From Paenibacillus taichungensis (lineage in GTDB: Bacteria; Bacillota; Bacilli; Paenibacillales; Paenibacillaceae): 64,000 bases of DNA. The notes under the pieces were generated by a model. It searched no databases, had not been told where the DNA came from, and worked only from the letters and a program-made list of their open reading frames with translations. The stretch lies in the NCBI RefSeq assembly GCF_013359905.1, contig NZ_JABMCC010000101.1:186001-250000 (forward strand). The letters run 5' to 3'. How positions within the stretch are numbered: the stretch's first letter is position 1; every line of letters begins with the position of its first letter. Positions 43,525-53,555 of this stretch are shown here, one piece after another. Both the position numbers and the translations under genes were made by a program.

Positions 43525-43904
43525 ATGAATCTAAACCTCCTATGGTAGTTGGACGTCGTACCTTATTATTTTATTGTAAGTTAAGAAAAGCAGTCCATCA
43601 CACCCATGCCCGTAAATAGGGATGAATGCAAAAGAGCACCTTTATTCACGATATTTGGAAGAAGTTCTTCGAAGTTATTCCCCTTCACCAACAAGATGGA
43701 TTTTGAAATGATCCTTCTTAGCCGTTCCTTCCTTTTTCACCACAAAGCTACACCAAGAAACGATGTCGCTTTCAATTTCAAAAAAATACCGCACCCAGTC
43801 ACTTGACATCATTATACATGATTAAAAACAAAAAAAACAAGTCACTCTCTCGTTAACCTCTAGGTTTGCCTCCAGTTGTGAAAAGAAACCTAACCATCGT
43901 CGTC
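43525..43904 (-). promoter_or_regulatory. Long untranslated leader and promoter region of rnjB
   Basis: On the minus strand TTGTTT (43840-43835), 18 bases, TATAAT (43816-43811) form the likely promoter, giving a leader of about 280 bases. I see no convincing gene; the frames present lack ribosome sites. One short palindrome (CTTCGAAG) and several purine-rich stretches (AAAGGAAGGAA) are visible, no known riboswitch. Confidence 0.5.
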
Positions 43905-43945
43905 AAAAAAAAGAACCGCCTCCTCTTAAATGAGGAGCGGTTCTT
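43905..43945 (-). terminator. Terminator of dapA
   Basis: On the minus strand AAGAACCGCTCCTC (43945-43932) pairs with GAGGAGGCGGTTCTT (43925-43911), followed by TTTTTT. Confidence 0.95.
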
Positions 43946-44001
43946 CTGCAATTTCTATGGGTCTATAAAAGTTAACGAATCAGTTCAATATCGTATTATT
44001 G

Positions 44002-44877
44002 CTAGTTGAACAAGGTACGAATAAAGCCTTGCTCATCCTCTGTTGCAGCTATAAGCGGCAGGCGTACAGATCCTACGTTCAGACCACGTAATGTCAGAGC
44101 GTATTTCACCGCTACAGGGTTCGGTAAAGGCTGTGGGCACTCAAATAGACCTTTGAACACCGGAAACAGCTTCTGATGTATCTGAGCCGCCTGTACAGGT
44201 GCACCACCGAAGTAGGAATCAATCATTTGTTTCATCTCAGCGCCTACCACATGGCTAGCAACGCTAACGATCCCGTAAGCACCTACAGCAATGGCTGGCA
44301 AGCCAGAAGCATCGTCACCGGAATACACCCTGAAATGTCCCGGTGCACCCGCAGCAATCTGCGTGACTTGCTCCAACGATACACATTCCTTCGTAGCTAC
44401 TATGTTAGGAATCTGTGCCAAACGAATCGTTGTTGCAGCCGAAAGACTAGCTGCTGTACGTCCAGGAACGTTATACAACATAATTGGCAGTTTCGTCGCG
44501 TTCGCGATCGCTTCAAAATGTCTAAACATTCCCTCTTGACTTGGTTTGTTGTAATAAGGAACAACCAGCAAAACACCATCTACACCAGCACGTTCAGCGT
44601 CCTGAGTCAGATGGATTGAATGAGCGGTGTTATTGCTACCCGTTCCAGCAATGATTTTGCACCGTCCAGCCGCATGTTTTACCGCGAATTCGAATAGTTC
44701 TACTTTTTCTTTGTCGCTAAGCGTGGGAGATTCTCCAGTTGTTCCTGAAATAACGAGCGTCTCTGACTTTTGATCATCAATCAAATAATCAATCAGACGT
44801 GCAGTTTCCTCCCAATGGATCTCCCCTTGTTCGTTGAACGGAGTGACCATTGCTGTAATCAATCTTCCAAAGTCCAA
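44002..44877 (-). CDS. dapA: 4-hydroxy-tetrahydrodipicolinate synthase
   Basis: A 291-residue TIM-barrel aldolase condensing aspartate semialdehyde and pyruvate, first step of the lysine/dipicolinate branch. Landmarks are ISGTTGESPTLSD, LLVVPYYNKPSQEG, MLYNVPGRTA with the catalytic tyrosine, and the Schiff-base lysine in IVATKECV. The start is TTG 44877, with AAGGAGGAA upstream. It follows dapG after about 47 bases, so the two are one operon feeding both peptidoglycan/lysine and spore dipicolinate. Confidence 0.96.
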   Translation of the reverse strand: MDFGRLITAMVTPFNEQGEIHWEETARLIDYLIDDQKSETLVISGTTGESPTLSDKEKVELFEFAVKHAAGRCKIIAGTGSNNTAHSIHLTQDAERAGVDGVLLVVPYYNKPSQEGMFRHFEAIANATKLPIMLYNVPGRTAASLSAATTIRLAQIPNIVATKECVSLEQVTQIAAGAPGHFRVYSGDDASGLPAIAVGAYGIVSVASHVVGAEMKQMIDSYFGGAPVQAAQIHQKLFPVFKGLFECPQPLPNPVAVKYALTLRGLNVGSVRLPLIAATEDEQGFIRTLFN

Positions 44878-44924
44878 TTCGATTCCTCCTTCAAAACAGG
44901 TCCGGCTCCGCTGACTTCAAAGTA

Positions 44925-46142
44925 CTACAAGTGAAGTTCGAATGAGGCGTGAAGTGCCCTCAGAGCTTGAACCATATCTTCTTTTTTCACAAGTACCCAA
45001 ATCGTTGTATTGGAATCTGCAGATTGCAGGATCTGGATGTCCGCAAGAGTCAAGGATTCCACGATCCGTGCCATAATGCCTGGCACTCCGTTGATACCTC
45101 CGCCGATGACGGAAACTTTGGCACAACCGGAGAGACTTTGCGGTTTAAGACCAATTTCCTGCAGTACCTGTATAGCTTTCTCGGAATCACTATCGAAAAC
45201 GGTATAGACAACCCCTAGAGGGGTAACATTAATAAAATCTACGCTGATCGAATTTTCAGCCATCGTTTTAAACACTTTCAGCTGCAAACGATCTGCACCA
45301 CCCGGCACTTCCACCGTTATTTGCGTAACATTACTTACATAGGCAATCCCTGTTACATATCGGTCGACAATGCCTGTCTGCACATCCTGGAATCCTTCTG
45401 GATGCGTTACCAGCGTCCCTTCACTATCTGCAAAGGTAGATCTCACACGCACTGGAATCTGGGATTGCATCGCAATCTCGACTGCACGTGGGTGAATTAC
45501 TTTGGCTCCTTGATGGGCCATATTACATATCTCGGCATAACTCACAACAGTCAACGGACGAGCGTCCTCCACGATACGTGGATCTGCTGTCAGTATTCCA
45601 TTTACATCCGTGTATATGTCCACCATCTCAGCGTGTAATGCTGCACCAAGAGCTGTGGCTGACGTATCACTTCCTCCACGACCAAGGGTCGTAAAGTCAC
45701 CATTTTCGGTCTGCCCCTGGAACCCTGTAACAATGACAACACGCCCACTCTGTAGCTGCTCCAGCACACGAACAGGACGGACATCCAAAATTCGGGCATT
45801 CCCGAAATTGTCGTCCGTCACAAAACCTGCTTGTGCACCGGTCAGCACTGTAGTTGGAATGCCTTCATGTTCGAGCAGACTGCTTAAAGTCGTCGCAGAA
45901 ATAATTTCACCACAGCACAGCAGTAAATCCTTTTCGCGTGCGGAGAGTGCATTTCCGTTCTGTGCAGCCCAGTCCAGTAACGTATCAGTCGCATAAGGCT
46001 CACCACGGCGACCCATCGCTGACACAACAATGACCAGACTAAATCCTGCTTCAAGTTCACGTTTAACATGACGGAGCACATGCTCTCTCGCCTGAACGGT
46101 AGAGAGAGATGTACCTCCGAATTTCTGTACCATGATGCGCAT
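44925..46142 (-). CDS. dapG: Aspartate kinase (DapG-type)
   Basis: A 405-residue aspartokinase, phosphorylating aspartate at the head of the lysine/threonine/methionine/DAP pathway. The kinase motif VQKFGGTSL begins the protein, FTTLGRGGSDTSA follows, and two ACT domains (about 265-400) allow feedback control (diaminopimelate in B. subtilis DapG). ATG 46142 is chosen because TGGAGGAA stands just upstream. dapA follows. The aspartate-semialdehyde dehydrogenase gene asd, which in B. subtilis lies directly upstream, is not present here. Confidence 0.96.
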   Translation of the reverse strand: MRIMVQKFGGTSLSTVQAREHVLRHVKRELEAGFSLVIVVSAMGRRGEPYATDTLLDWAAQNGNALSAREKDLLLCCGEIISATTLSSLLEHEGIPTTVLTGAQAGFVTDDNFGNARILDVRPVRVLEQLQSGRVVIVTGFQGQTENGDFTTLGRGGSDTSATALGAALHAEMVDIYTDVNGILTADPRIVEDARPLTVVSYAEICNMAHQGAKVIHPRAVEIAMQSQIPVRVRSTFADSEGTLVTHPEGFQDVQTGIVDRYVTGIAYVSNVTQITVEVPGGADRLQLKVFKTMAENSISVDFINVTPLGVVYTVFDSDSEKAIQVLQEIGLKPQSLSGCAKVSVIGGGINGVPGIMARIVESLTLADIQILQSADSNTTIWVLVKKEDMVQALRALHASFELHL

Positions 46143-46565
46143 CTTTATTCCTCCATTTGTGTACGCAAGAAGACTGGACACGGGTCAAATCAACAAATGG
46201 ATCACCCTAGGGAGCGTTCCGATGCGATAATTTCAGCATTTTATACGGCATTTCATGCCGCTCCTCATCAAAGATTAGTGAAACAATCCCATATGAAGGC
46301 CGCGGTTGTTATCGAGATCATGTCGCACACGTTCCCCGTGCACTGATCCCGCTTGCCTAACCTAATCGTTGCAAGCAGGAATTCCCTTTTAATGAAAGGA
46401 ACGTGGACACAGGTAGCTGTTTATGCCAGCATAACGTCCCTCATGATTTTCTTTGTCTCTCGAACCATCTTCATTTCTTCAAGCGAATAACCGTTATCCC
46501 CTTAACTAAGTCTGTACAGAACCATGTCTATAAACAAACTAATGTTACGGCGGACCCAAGAACTA
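46143..46565 (-). other. 423-base gap between dpaB and dapG, no gene seen
   Basis: This is where asd lies in B. subtilis. I find no asd remnant. The minus strand holds a hairpin GCTTGC...GCAAGC (46376-46351) that may end dpaB transcription, and a perfect CGGCAT-gaa-ATGCCG (46260-46246) in the dapG leader. A tiny frame of 17 codons (MKMVRETKKIMRDVMLA) has no clear ribosome site. No lysine-riboswitch core could be recognised. Confidence 0.5.
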
Positions 46566-47162
46566 TCAAGCCTGTGCAGAACGCTGCACAATCATTGGCT
46601 GTAACTGTTTGCCTTCAAGCGCACTCCAGCATGCCTCCGGAATGAGCTCCATTTTGGCCACTAACGAGTTCGGTTTTTTCACCGGATCATCCTGCCCAAA
46701 TGGCACAAAATACAGATATTTGGCCACCAGCAGTTTGGCGATGTTCGCAGCATTCAACCCAAGGCCATCATTGGTGGAAATGGCGAGTACCAGCGGACGC
46801 TGATTTCGCATCTGGGCTTTGGCTGCCATTAAAACCGGACTGTCCGTCATGGCGTTAGCCAGTTTACTCGTCGTGTTGCCTGTGCATGGAGCAATTACGA
46901 GCACATCGAGCAACTTGGAAGGCCCTAACGGCTCTGCCTCAACAATTGTAGAAATGATATCATTCCCCGTTATATCTTTCAACTGTTTTTGCCAATTTTG
47001 CGCGGTCCCAAAGCGTGTATCCGTAGTCAGAACCGAATTGGAAATAATCGGGACAACATTGGCACCTTCGGCCACGAAGCGGCTAATCACCGGCATAACC
47101 TCTTCAAACGTACAATGAGAACCTGTAATTGCGTAACCTACCGTTTTTCCCTGCCAGTTCAT
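46566..47162 (-). CDS. dpaB: Dipicolinate synthase subunit B
   Basis: A 198-residue flavoprotein-fold subunit (MNWQGKTVGYAITGSHCTFEEV; VLVIAPCTGNTTSKLANAMTDSPV), also named SpoVFB. With DpaA it makes dipicolinate in the mother cell, which then fills the spore core with Ca2+. ATG 47162 overlaps the dpaA stop by four bases, GGAGGT upstream. Expressed from the SigK promoter before dpaA. Confidence 0.96.
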   Translation of the reverse strand: MNWQGKTVGYAITGSHCTFEEVMPVISRFVAEGANVVPIISNSVLTTDTRFGTAQNWQKQLKDITGNDIISTIVEAEPLGPSKLLDVLVIAPCTGNTTSKLANAMTDSPVLMAAKAQMRNQRPLVLAISTNDGLGLNAANIAKLLVAKYLYFVPFGQDDPVKKPNSLVAKMELIPEACWSALEGKQLQPMIVQRSAQA

Positions 47163-48058
47163 TGTTCAACCTCCCGTGCGTTTTGTTCTTCCAAAAGCAA
47201 ACGGATTAACACGTCGGCAATAATGCCGCCAGCCGTTTTGGGAGCAACAATGCCGGGGAGGCCAGGCGCAAGTAGCGCTTTGATACCGCGTTTTTCGGCA
47301 TATCGGAAATCACAGCCGCCAGGAGCGGATGCGAGGTCGATAATGACTGCTTTTTGCGGCATTTTGGACAGGATTTGTGCTGTGATTATCATAGTCGGTA
47401 TCGTATTAAAAAGCAAGTCAACTTCCCCGGTTTGAGCAGCCAAATCCGTTGTCATGAAAGGCTTCCAGCCCATTATGGCTGCTCGAGCAGCATCCTCTTC
47501 GCGCCTGATTCCCACCCGTACATTTGCCCCAAGTCCCTGAAGCGTTTTGGCCATTGTGAAACCTGTTCGACCCAAGCCAAGCACAATGCATTCCGAGCCG
47601 TGGATCGTGAAGTCCGTCTCCCGAATCGCCATAGCAATTGCGCCTTCAGCAGTCGGAATGGAGTTGTAGAGCGCGATGTCATCACGATCGAGTACTTCAA
47701 CAAGCCGTAGACCATTTTCCCGGCACAAATCACGTAAAAAAGGCTTCGCCATACCTGTGAACACAATACAATGCTCCGGCAATGCCGCAACATGTTCCTT
47801 TTTCAGAAAAATCGGTGTATCACTGAACGAAGTGCTCACTTTACCCTGATCATCACACCCGACCACAGGAAGCACCAGCACATCTGCCGAAGCAAATACA
47901 TCGTCCTCCAATTCCTGGTGTTCGATACCCGGTATGGAACGCTCCAGCTTGTCGAAGCCCACCACACTTACCGTAGCATCCAGCTCTGCGCATTTTTGAA
48001 TGACTTCAAGCTGCCGCGCATCTCCGCCCAGGACTATAATCCGGACACCGGTCAGCAT
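47159..48058 (-). CDS. dpaA: Dipicolinate synthase subunit A
   Basis: A 299-residue Rossmann-type dehydrogenase (SpoVFA). The N-terminal part carries VRIIVLGGDARQLEVI; the NAD(P)-binding loop is VLGLGRTGFTMAKTLQGLGANV (about 150-170), and DLASAPGGCDF follows. It oxidises dihydrodipicolinate to dipicolinate together with DpaB. AAAGGAG lies 10 bases before ATG 48058. A SigK promoter stands upstream, limiting expression to the late mother cell. Confidence 0.96.
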   Translation of the reverse strand: MLTGVRIIVLGGDARQLEVIQKCAELDATVSVVGFDKLERSIPGIEHQELEDDVFASADVLVLPVVGCDDQGKVSTSFSDTPIFLKKEHVAALPEHCIVFTGMAKPFLRDLCRENGLRLVEVLDRDDIALYNSIPTAEGAIAMAIRETDFTIHGSECIVLGLGRTGFTMAKTLQGLGANVRVGIRREEDAARAAIMGWKPFMTTDLAAQTGEVDLLFNTIPTMIITAQILSKMPQKAVIIDLASAPGGCDFRYAEKRGIKALLAPGLPGIVAPKTAGGIIADVLIRLLLEEQNAREVEQ

Positions 48059-48091
48059 CGGGACGTCACTCCTTTCACCACATGTATGCCT

Positions 48092-48119
48092 TATCGTATG
48101 CAGTGGCCCACAGGGGGGT
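48092..48119 (-). promoter_or_regulatory. SigK-type promoter of dpaAB
   Basis: On the minus strand AC (48119-48118), 17 bases, CATACGATA (48100-48092), preceded by G: an exact match to the mother-cell SigK consensus mACm-N16/17-gCATAnnnTA. Confidence 0.8.
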
Positions 48120-48171
48120 GAAACATTAAAATTGAAGCATGCAAAGAAAACATTGTCTCTATCGTTCAGAA

Positions 48172-48205
48172 AAAGAAAAAAGAGCCGCCCCTCGGGGACG
48201 ACTCT
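48172..48205 (-). terminator. Terminator of dut
   Basis: On the minus strand AGAGTCGTCCCC (48205-48194) pairs with GGGGCGGCTCT (48191-48181) with G-T pairs, followed by TTTTTC. It precedes the SigK promoter of dpaAB. Confidence 0.9.
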
Positions 48206-48285
48206 TCGAGAACATGCTCAGTAAATTAAACTGTGAAGCTCTAATTACAGAAGATGCTCCTATTTACAACTTAGTTTCAGAGCAT

Positions 48286-48738
48286 TTATTTTCCGGTATG
48301 ACCGAATCCGCCTTCTCCACGCACAGTTTCCGACAGTTCAGCGACTTCGGTTAATTCAACTGCAGGAACGGTTTGAAAGACGATTTGGGCAATTCGCTCC
48401 CCACGTACAATGGTGAATGGCTCCTGACCCAGATTAATCAGAAGTACCTTAACTTCACCACGATAATCAGCATCAATGGTGCCAGGTGTGTTCAAACACG
48501 TAATGCCATGTTTGAAAGCCAGACCGCTGCGAGGGCGAACCTGTGCCTCCAATCCAGCAGGCATTGCCATCGCGAGTCCCGTAGGAATCAGCGTACGCTG
48601 TCCCGGCTGCAATACAACCTCTTCTTGTAATGCCGCAACTACATCAAAGCCGGAGGCCAGCTCTGACATTTTTTGAGGCAACTTAATATCTTCATTGCCC
48701 GGTAACTTTTGAATTTGAACGTAATGCAACAAAATCAT
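48286..48738 (-). CDS. dut: dUTP diphosphatase
   Basis: A trimeric dUTPase (150 residues) hydrolysing dUTP to dUMP, protecting DNA from uracil. All five motifs are visible: [26 protein letters not shown] with the catalytic aspartate, RGERIAQIV and [10 protein letters not shown]. The gene overlaps the end of the M16 peptidase gene by 47 bases. ATG 48738 abuts AAGGG, so TTG 48732 (6 bases spacing) may be the real start. It sits where ymxH is in B. subtilis. Confidence 0.95.
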   Translation of the reverse strand: MILLHYVQIQKLPGNEDIKLPQKMSELASGFDVVAALQEEVVLQPGQRTLIPTGLAMAMPAGLEAQVRPRSGLAFKHGITCLNTPGTIDADYRGEVKVLLINLGQEPFTIVRGERIAQIVFQTVPAVELTEVAELSETVRGEGGFGHTGK

Positions 48739-49975
48739 CCCTTCTTAATCCAGCGATCGTACGATCCGAAGCACCGACCATAGCAAGCGCAAATGGCTCT
48801 GCAAACATCAGGTCCAGCACAGCATCAACATCGTCCATCGTTACTTCTTCAATTTTGGCAATCATTTCGTCCAGCGTGTGATGTCTGCCCAGCATCAGCT
48901 CGTTTTTACCCAGACGGTTCATCCGGCTGCCCGTGCTTTCCAAACTGAGGATCAGACTTCCTTTCAGCTGTTCTTTTCCTTTACGAAGTTCATCTTCAGA
49001 CAATCCATTTACAGCCAGATCGTGTAGAACCTCTTTGGTCAGATCCAGAACTTCTTTCGTCTGTTTCGGCGCTGTACCTGCATAGATGGTGAAGAGTCCA
49101 CTATCGGCATGGGAACTATGATACGAGTAAACGGAATAAGCAAGGCCGCGTTTCTCCCGAATTTCCTGGAAGAGTCTGGAGCTCATGCCTCCGCCAATCG
49201 CATTATTCAACACGACCATAGCGAATTGGAGCGGATCTCCGATCTTACATCCCGGGAACGAGATGCAGATATGATTCTGTTCCGTTTTCTTTTTGTGAAA
49301 GAGTTGTCCGCTCTGGAATGCAGGCAGTGTGACTTGTTCAGCTACACCGTTGACATCAAAAGCACCAAAATGCTTTTCCATCAAATCGATCACACTGTCA
49401 TCAATGTTACCTGCGATACTAATAACGGTATTCTCAATCGTGTAGTGCTCCTTCATATATGCACGCAAATGGCTGGAGTCCATCGCCTTGAGACGCTCTT
49501 CTGTACCCAGAATCGGATAAGCGAGCGGATGCTCACCATAGGCGGCCAAAGCCATAAGATCATGGACCATGTCATCCGGCGTATCCTCATACATCGATAT
49601 TTCTTCCAGAATGACGTTTTTCTCCTTGAGCAGTTCACCATCATCCATTTTAGAGCGGAAGAACATATCGGACAACACATCTACAGCTATTGGCAGATGT
49701 TCATCCAATACTTTGGCGTAATAACAAGTGTATTCTTTTGAAGTGAACGCATTCACGTTACCACCAATGGCATCAAATTGCTCCGCAATCGCTTTGGCAT
49801 CATAACGATCCGTTCCTTTGAACAGCATGTGCTCAATAAAATGGGACACTCCGTTGCTTGCAGGCTGCTCATTGCGAGAACCTGTCTTGACCCATATTCC
49901 AAATGACACGGAACGACAGGTCGGAATCTGTTCCATGACAACTCTGAGGCCATTGCCCAGCTGAATTTTTTTCAC
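48692..49975 (-). CDS. ymxG: M16 zinc metallopeptidase (YmxG/MlpA)
   Basis: A 427-residue processing-peptidase-like enzyme. The zinc motif [10 protein letters not shown] (H-x2-E-H) lies at residues about 47-51 and the third ligand in [12 protein letters not shown]. The C-terminal M16 domain has the R-x-Y segment [13 protein letters not shown]. In B. subtilis the homologue (MlpA/YmxG) follows ylxY and affects extracellular protease production. The start is GTG 49975 behind TAGGAGGG. dut overlaps its end, suggesting a common mRNA. Confidence 0.93.
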   Translation of the reverse strand: MKKIQLGNGLRVVMEQIPTCRSVSFGIWVKTGSRNEQPASNGVSHFIEHMLFKGTDRYDAKAIAEQFDAIGGNVNAFTSKEYTCYYAKVLDEHLPIAVDVLSDMFFRSKMDDGELLKEKNVILEEISMYEDTPDDMVHDLMALAAYGEHPLAYPILGTEERLKAMDSSHLRAYMKEHYTIENTVISIAGNIDDSVIDLMEKHFGAFDVNGVAEQVTLPAFQSGQLFHKKKTEQNHICISFPGCKIGDPLQFAMVVLNNAIGGGMSSRLFQEIREKRGLAYSVYSYHSSHADSGLFTIYAGTAPKQTKEVLDLTKEVLHDLAVNGLSEDELRKGKEQLKGSLILSLESTGSRMNRLGKNELMLGRHHTLDEMIAKIEEVTMDDVDAVLDLMFAEPFALAMVGASDRTIAGLRRDDFVALRSNSKVTGQ

Positions 49976-50073
49976 GGTTGGCCCTCCTACATCTCTATAA
50001 TTGCCTGGATTTCAACGCAAAATTGAAATCGACATTTGGTTCCAACTGTTTGATAGTAACAAAAAAACATCAT

Positions 50074-51069
50074 TCACTCAACCGCTGATCCCTTCACGCG
50101 CTCGGATGACAGTGTTTCGCTAACGGTTCCAAGCGTCAAACCCTTGGCCCGTATGGAATCAATCATACCTTTTAAAGCTCCTGAAGAAGCAGCCGTGGGG
50201 TGCATCAGAATTAATGTACCGGCTTCTACGTTTTTGGCGATCTTGGCTACAACAGAAGCAGAACTTGGTTTGCGCCAATCCACCGTATCCAGTGTCCAAA
50301 GTACCGTTTGAAGTCCCATGCCGGAAGCAATGTCGACCGTTTGTTGATTAAAATCACCGGAAGGTGGAGCAAACCAGTGGTTCTCCACACCCAATTTTTC
50401 TTTGAGCAGGTCCTGGGTTTTACTGATTTCCAGCTTGGCTCGCTCCGTACTCAACCGACTCATATTCGGATGTGAGTATGCATGATTCGATAACTCATGT
50501 CCACGCTTTTGGATTTCCTTGGCCAGTTCCTCGTTTTTGCTCAACCAGCTTCCATCCAGAAAAAAAGTAGCTTTGACTTTTTCGGCGTCAAGCGTATCTA
50601 GCATTGGGATAATGAATTCATTGCCCCACGCTACATTAATCATGAAAGATACCATTGGTTTCTCGGCATTCCCCCGGTAAATCGGGTGTGCACCCAAATC
50701 TTTAAGTTGGATTTCAGGTACAGTCTGCCGATAGACATACGCTATCTTGGTATTCAGCGTCCCACCAAGTGCTTTGCGATACGTGGCTTCCACATCAATT
50801 TCTATTCCGTTATACCCGGGTATCGCTTTCCAGACCCGATCCACTCTGGCATTTACCGGAGCGATTTTCGTTTCGGCCGCTTTATCCCGGATCGCCGACA
50901 ACAGCTGATCTTCTCCGGTTGCCTCTTTGAACATATCAAATGCATTTTGCGTGCCTGGTCCATCACGAATTTCCGTAATGTATGTACGTACACTGCCCAC
51001 TTGTCCGACCAGTATGACAGCTGCCATACCTACCAGAACAGCCGCCAGCTTTTTGGATTGGTTTCCCAC
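50074..51069 (-). CDS. ylxY: YlxY polysaccharide-deacetylase-like protein with altered NodB motif 1
   Basis: A 331-residue exported or membrane-anchored protein: signal/anchor helix at 8-26, a variable region, then a NodB domain (about 139-325). Motif 1, normally T-F-D-D-G, reads FMINVAWGN (142-150), so the catalytic and first metal aspartates are absent; motif 2 is intact as SNHAYSHP (H196, H200). Such YlxY proteins are grouped with sporulation polysaccharide deacetylases, but lack of the aspartates makes deacetylase activity doubtful. The start is GTG 51069 with GGGAGGA upstream. It follows pnp as in Bacillus. Confidence 0.93.
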   Translation of the reverse strand: MGNQSKKLAAVLVGMAAVILVGQVGSVRTYITEIRDGPGTQNAFDMFKEATGEDQLLSAIRDKAAETKIAPVNARVDRVWKAIPGYNGIEIDVEATYRKALGGTLNTKIAYVYRQTVPEIQLKDLGAHPIYRGNAEKPMVSFMINVAWGNEFIIPMLDTLDAEKVKATFFLDGSWLSKNEELAKEIQKRGHELSNHAYSHPNMSRLSTERAKLEISKTQDLLKEKLGVENHWFAPPSGDFNQQTVDIASGMGLQTVLWTLDTVDWRKPSSASVVAKIAKNVEAGTLILMHPTAASSGALKGMIDSIRAKGLTLGTVSETLSSERVKGSAVE

Positions 51070-51218
51070 AGCTCCATCCTCCCGCCGTCTTTGTCCCCAT
51101 CATATGAGGACAAGTGCAAGAATATGAATAAAACAAGCTGTTCATGTAAAGTATCTTCAAAGCTGGATTTAAAGGCCTTATGAGTAGACAATCGATGTCA
51201 TAAAGATATTTAAACGTT

Positions 51219-51252
51219 AAAAAAAGAGCCAGAAATTCACATTCTGTCTCTT
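51219..51252 (-). terminator. Terminator of pnp
   Basis: On the minus strand AGAGACAGAA (51251-51242) pairs with TTCTGGCTCT (51234-51225), followed by TTTTTTT. Confidence 0.9.
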
Positions 51253-51291
51253 CATTCAATCTATCTTTTCAAAAAAACGATGGCACGCAGC

Positions 51292-53394
51292 CTATGATTG
51301 AGCTGGAGCTTCGGCAGTCAATACGGCTTTGCGGGACAAGTTGATACGGCCTTGTGGGTCAATTTCCGTTACTTTTACCGTAATGGAATCACCGATAGCA
51401 ACAACATCTTCCACTTTAGCAACACGCTCTGTGGACAATTGTGAGATGTGTACCAGACCTTCTTTGTTCGGCAGCACTTCAACGAATGCACCAAACTTCT
51501 CAACACGTTTTACTTTACCTACATAAATCTCGCCGACCAGTACTTCACGTACAATGCCTTCGATGATCGATTTGGCTTTATCATTCATCTCTTGGTTAGA
51601 AGAGGCGATAAAGACACGTCCATCCTGTTCAATATCAATTTTAACACCGGTTTCCTCGATGATTTTATTGATAATTTTACCACCTGCACCGATAACATCA
51701 CGGATTTTGTCCGGATTGATATGCATGGTTGTAATTTTAGGGGCATATTGTGACAACTGCTCACGTGGAGTTTTCATCACTTCGGTCATTTTGCTCAAGA
51801 TGTGCATACGACCTTCTTTGGCTTGAGCCAATGCTTCAGACAAAATTTGACGATCAATTCCATCAATTTTGATGTCCATTTGAATTGCTGTTACACCATC
51901 AGGTGTTCCTGCTACTTTGAAGTCCATGTCACCGAGGTGATCTTCCATACCTTGAATGTCACTCAGGATGGATACATGATCTCCGTCTTTAATCAGACCC
52001 ATAGCTACACCCGCAACCGGAGCTTTGATTGGTACACCTGCATCCATCATAGCCAATGTGCTGGCACAGATACTTGCCTGTGAAGTTGAACCGTTAGATT
52101 CCAATACTTCGGATACCAGACGAATCGTGTATGGGAAGTCTGTTTCGGAAGGAATTACTTTAGAAAGAGCACGTTCACCCAGTGCACCATGTCCGATTTC
52201 ACGACGGCCTGGAGCACGCAATGGACGAGCTTCACCTACGCTGAACGGTGGGAAGTTATAGTGATGCATGAAACGTTTCGTTTCTTCAAGACTGATTCCA
52301 TCCAAAATTTGAACATCACCCAGTGCACCAAGTGTACAAATGCTGAGCGCCTGTGTTTGACCACGAGTGAACAAACCTGAACCGTGAGTACGTGGCAGCA
52401 GGGAAGTATCACATTCAATTGGACGGATCTCAGCGAGTCCACGTCCATCCGGACGAACTTTATCATGAGTGATTAGGCGACGCACTTCTTCTTTAACGAT
52501 ATCGTGCAGCACTTCTTTCACATCTTTGAGCAGTTCTGGAGTCTCAATATACTTCTCTTCGAAGTGAGCAACGGTTTCGTCATTCACAAGATCGATTGCA
52601 TCCTGACGTGCATGTTTTTCAGCAATTTTAACAGCTTCAACCAAACGAGCACTGGCGAACTCACGTACACTGCTGTTAACTTCAGCATTAACGGCATGCA
52701 ATTTAACTGCCATTTTTTCTTTACCGGCCACTTGTACGAGTTGTTCAATGACTGCAACAATGTTCTTGATCTCGTCATGTCCGAACATGATTGCTTCCAG
52801 CATTACTTCTTCCGGAACTTCGTTCGCTTCCGCTTCAACCATCATAATGGCATCTTTGGTTCCTGCAACAACGAGTTCAATCTCACTTACCTCAAGCTGT
52901 GCAATCGTTGGGTTGATGATGAACTCACCATTAATACGTCCAACTTTTACGCCACCAATCGGTCCGCTGAATGGAACATCTGAAATGCTCAGTGCAGCCG
53001 ATGTACCGATCATGGCAGCAATTTGCGGTTCGCAGTCCTGATCAACACTCATAACGATATTCAGAACTTGTACATCATTCCGGAAACCTTCAGGGAACAA
53101 AGGACGAATTGGACGGTCTGTCAAACGGCTCGAAAGAATCGCTTTCTCACTTGGTCTGCCTTCACGTTTAATAAATCCACCTGGGATTTTACCTACGGCA
53201 TACAATCTTTCTTCATAGTTTACCGTTAATGGGAAAAAGTCCAGATCTTTAGGCTCACTTGATGCTGTCACGGTACACAATACAACGGTATCCCCGTATG
53301 TTACCTTAACGGCAGCATTAGCCTGCTTGGCCAAACGCCCTGTTTCAAGCGTAAGCGTTCTTCCACCAAGCTGCATTTCAACACGCTGTTCCAT
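51292..53394 (-). CDS. pnp: Polynucleotide phosphorylase
   Basis: A 700-residue 3'-5' phosphorolytic exoribonuclease. Two RNase PH-like domains (about 1-210 and 310-540; [50 protein letters not shown]) flank a helical domain; KH ([20 protein letters not shown]) and S1 ([21 protein letters not shown]) domains end the chain. It degrades mRNA together with RNase Y and J. ATG 53394 is chosen because AAAGGAGGG stands just upstream. rpsO lies upstream, with two hairpins in between. Confidence 0.98.
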   Translation of the reverse strand: MEQRVEMQLGGRTLTLETGRLAKQANAAVKVTYGDTVVLCTVTASSEPKDLDFFPLTVNYEERLYAVGKIPGGFIKREGRPSEKAILSSRLTDRPIRPLFPEGFRNDVQVLNIVMSVDQDCEPQIAAMIGTSAALSISDVPFSGPIGGVKVGRINGEFIINPTIAQLEVSEIELVVAGTKDAIMMVEAEANEVPEEVMLEAIMFGHDEIKNIVAVIEQLVQVAGKEKMAVKLHAVNAEVNSSVREFASARLVEAVKIAEKHARQDAIDLVNDETVAHFEEKYIETPELLKDVKEVLHDIVKEEVRRLITHDKVRPDGRGLAEIRPIECDTSLLPRTHGSGLFTRGQTQALSICTLGALGDVQILDGISLEETKRFMHHYNFPPFSVGEARPLRAPGRREIGHGALGERALSKVIPSETDFPYTIRLVSEVLESNGSTSQASICASTLAMMDAGVPIKAPVAGVAMGLIKDGDHVSILSDIQGMEDHLGDMDFKVAGTPDGVTAIQMDIKIDGIDRQILSEALAQAKEGRMHILSKMTEVMKTPREQLSQYAPKITTMHINPDKIRDVIGAGGKIINKIIEETGVKIDIEQDGRVFIASSNQEMNDKAKSIIEGIVREVLVGEIYVGKVKRVEKFGAFVEVLPNKEGLVHISQLSTERVAKVEDVVAIGDSITVKVTEIDPQGRINLSRKAVLTAEAPAQS

Positions 53395-53499
53395 GAAATC
53401 CCTCCTTTTATTCGTTCCTAACACAATGGATTCTGCATTTTCACAGTATTTCCTGCTTGTCCTGCATTCATTAACTCCACAGCAACATGCTCACTTGCA

Positions 53500-53521
53500 A
53501 AACAAAAGCTCCTTGCGGAGC
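53500..53521 (-). terminator. Second hairpin in the rpsO-pnp gap
   Basis: On the minus strand GGCTCC-gcaa-GGAGC (53522-53508) followed by TTTTGTTTTG, a compact terminator-like stem 110 bases before pnp. Confidence 0.65.
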
Positions 53522-53555
53522 CATCAGCTACAAATATATGGCAACATGTTCATCT

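Noticed and set aside
43606..43806. 66-codon plus-strand frame in the rnjB leader
   Set aside because: No ribosome site, no family resemblance, and antisense to the rnjB 5' UTR.
46143..46400. Possible lysine riboswitch before dapG
   Set aside because: Hairpins are present, but the conserved lysine-riboswitch core blocks could not be recognised on the minus strand.
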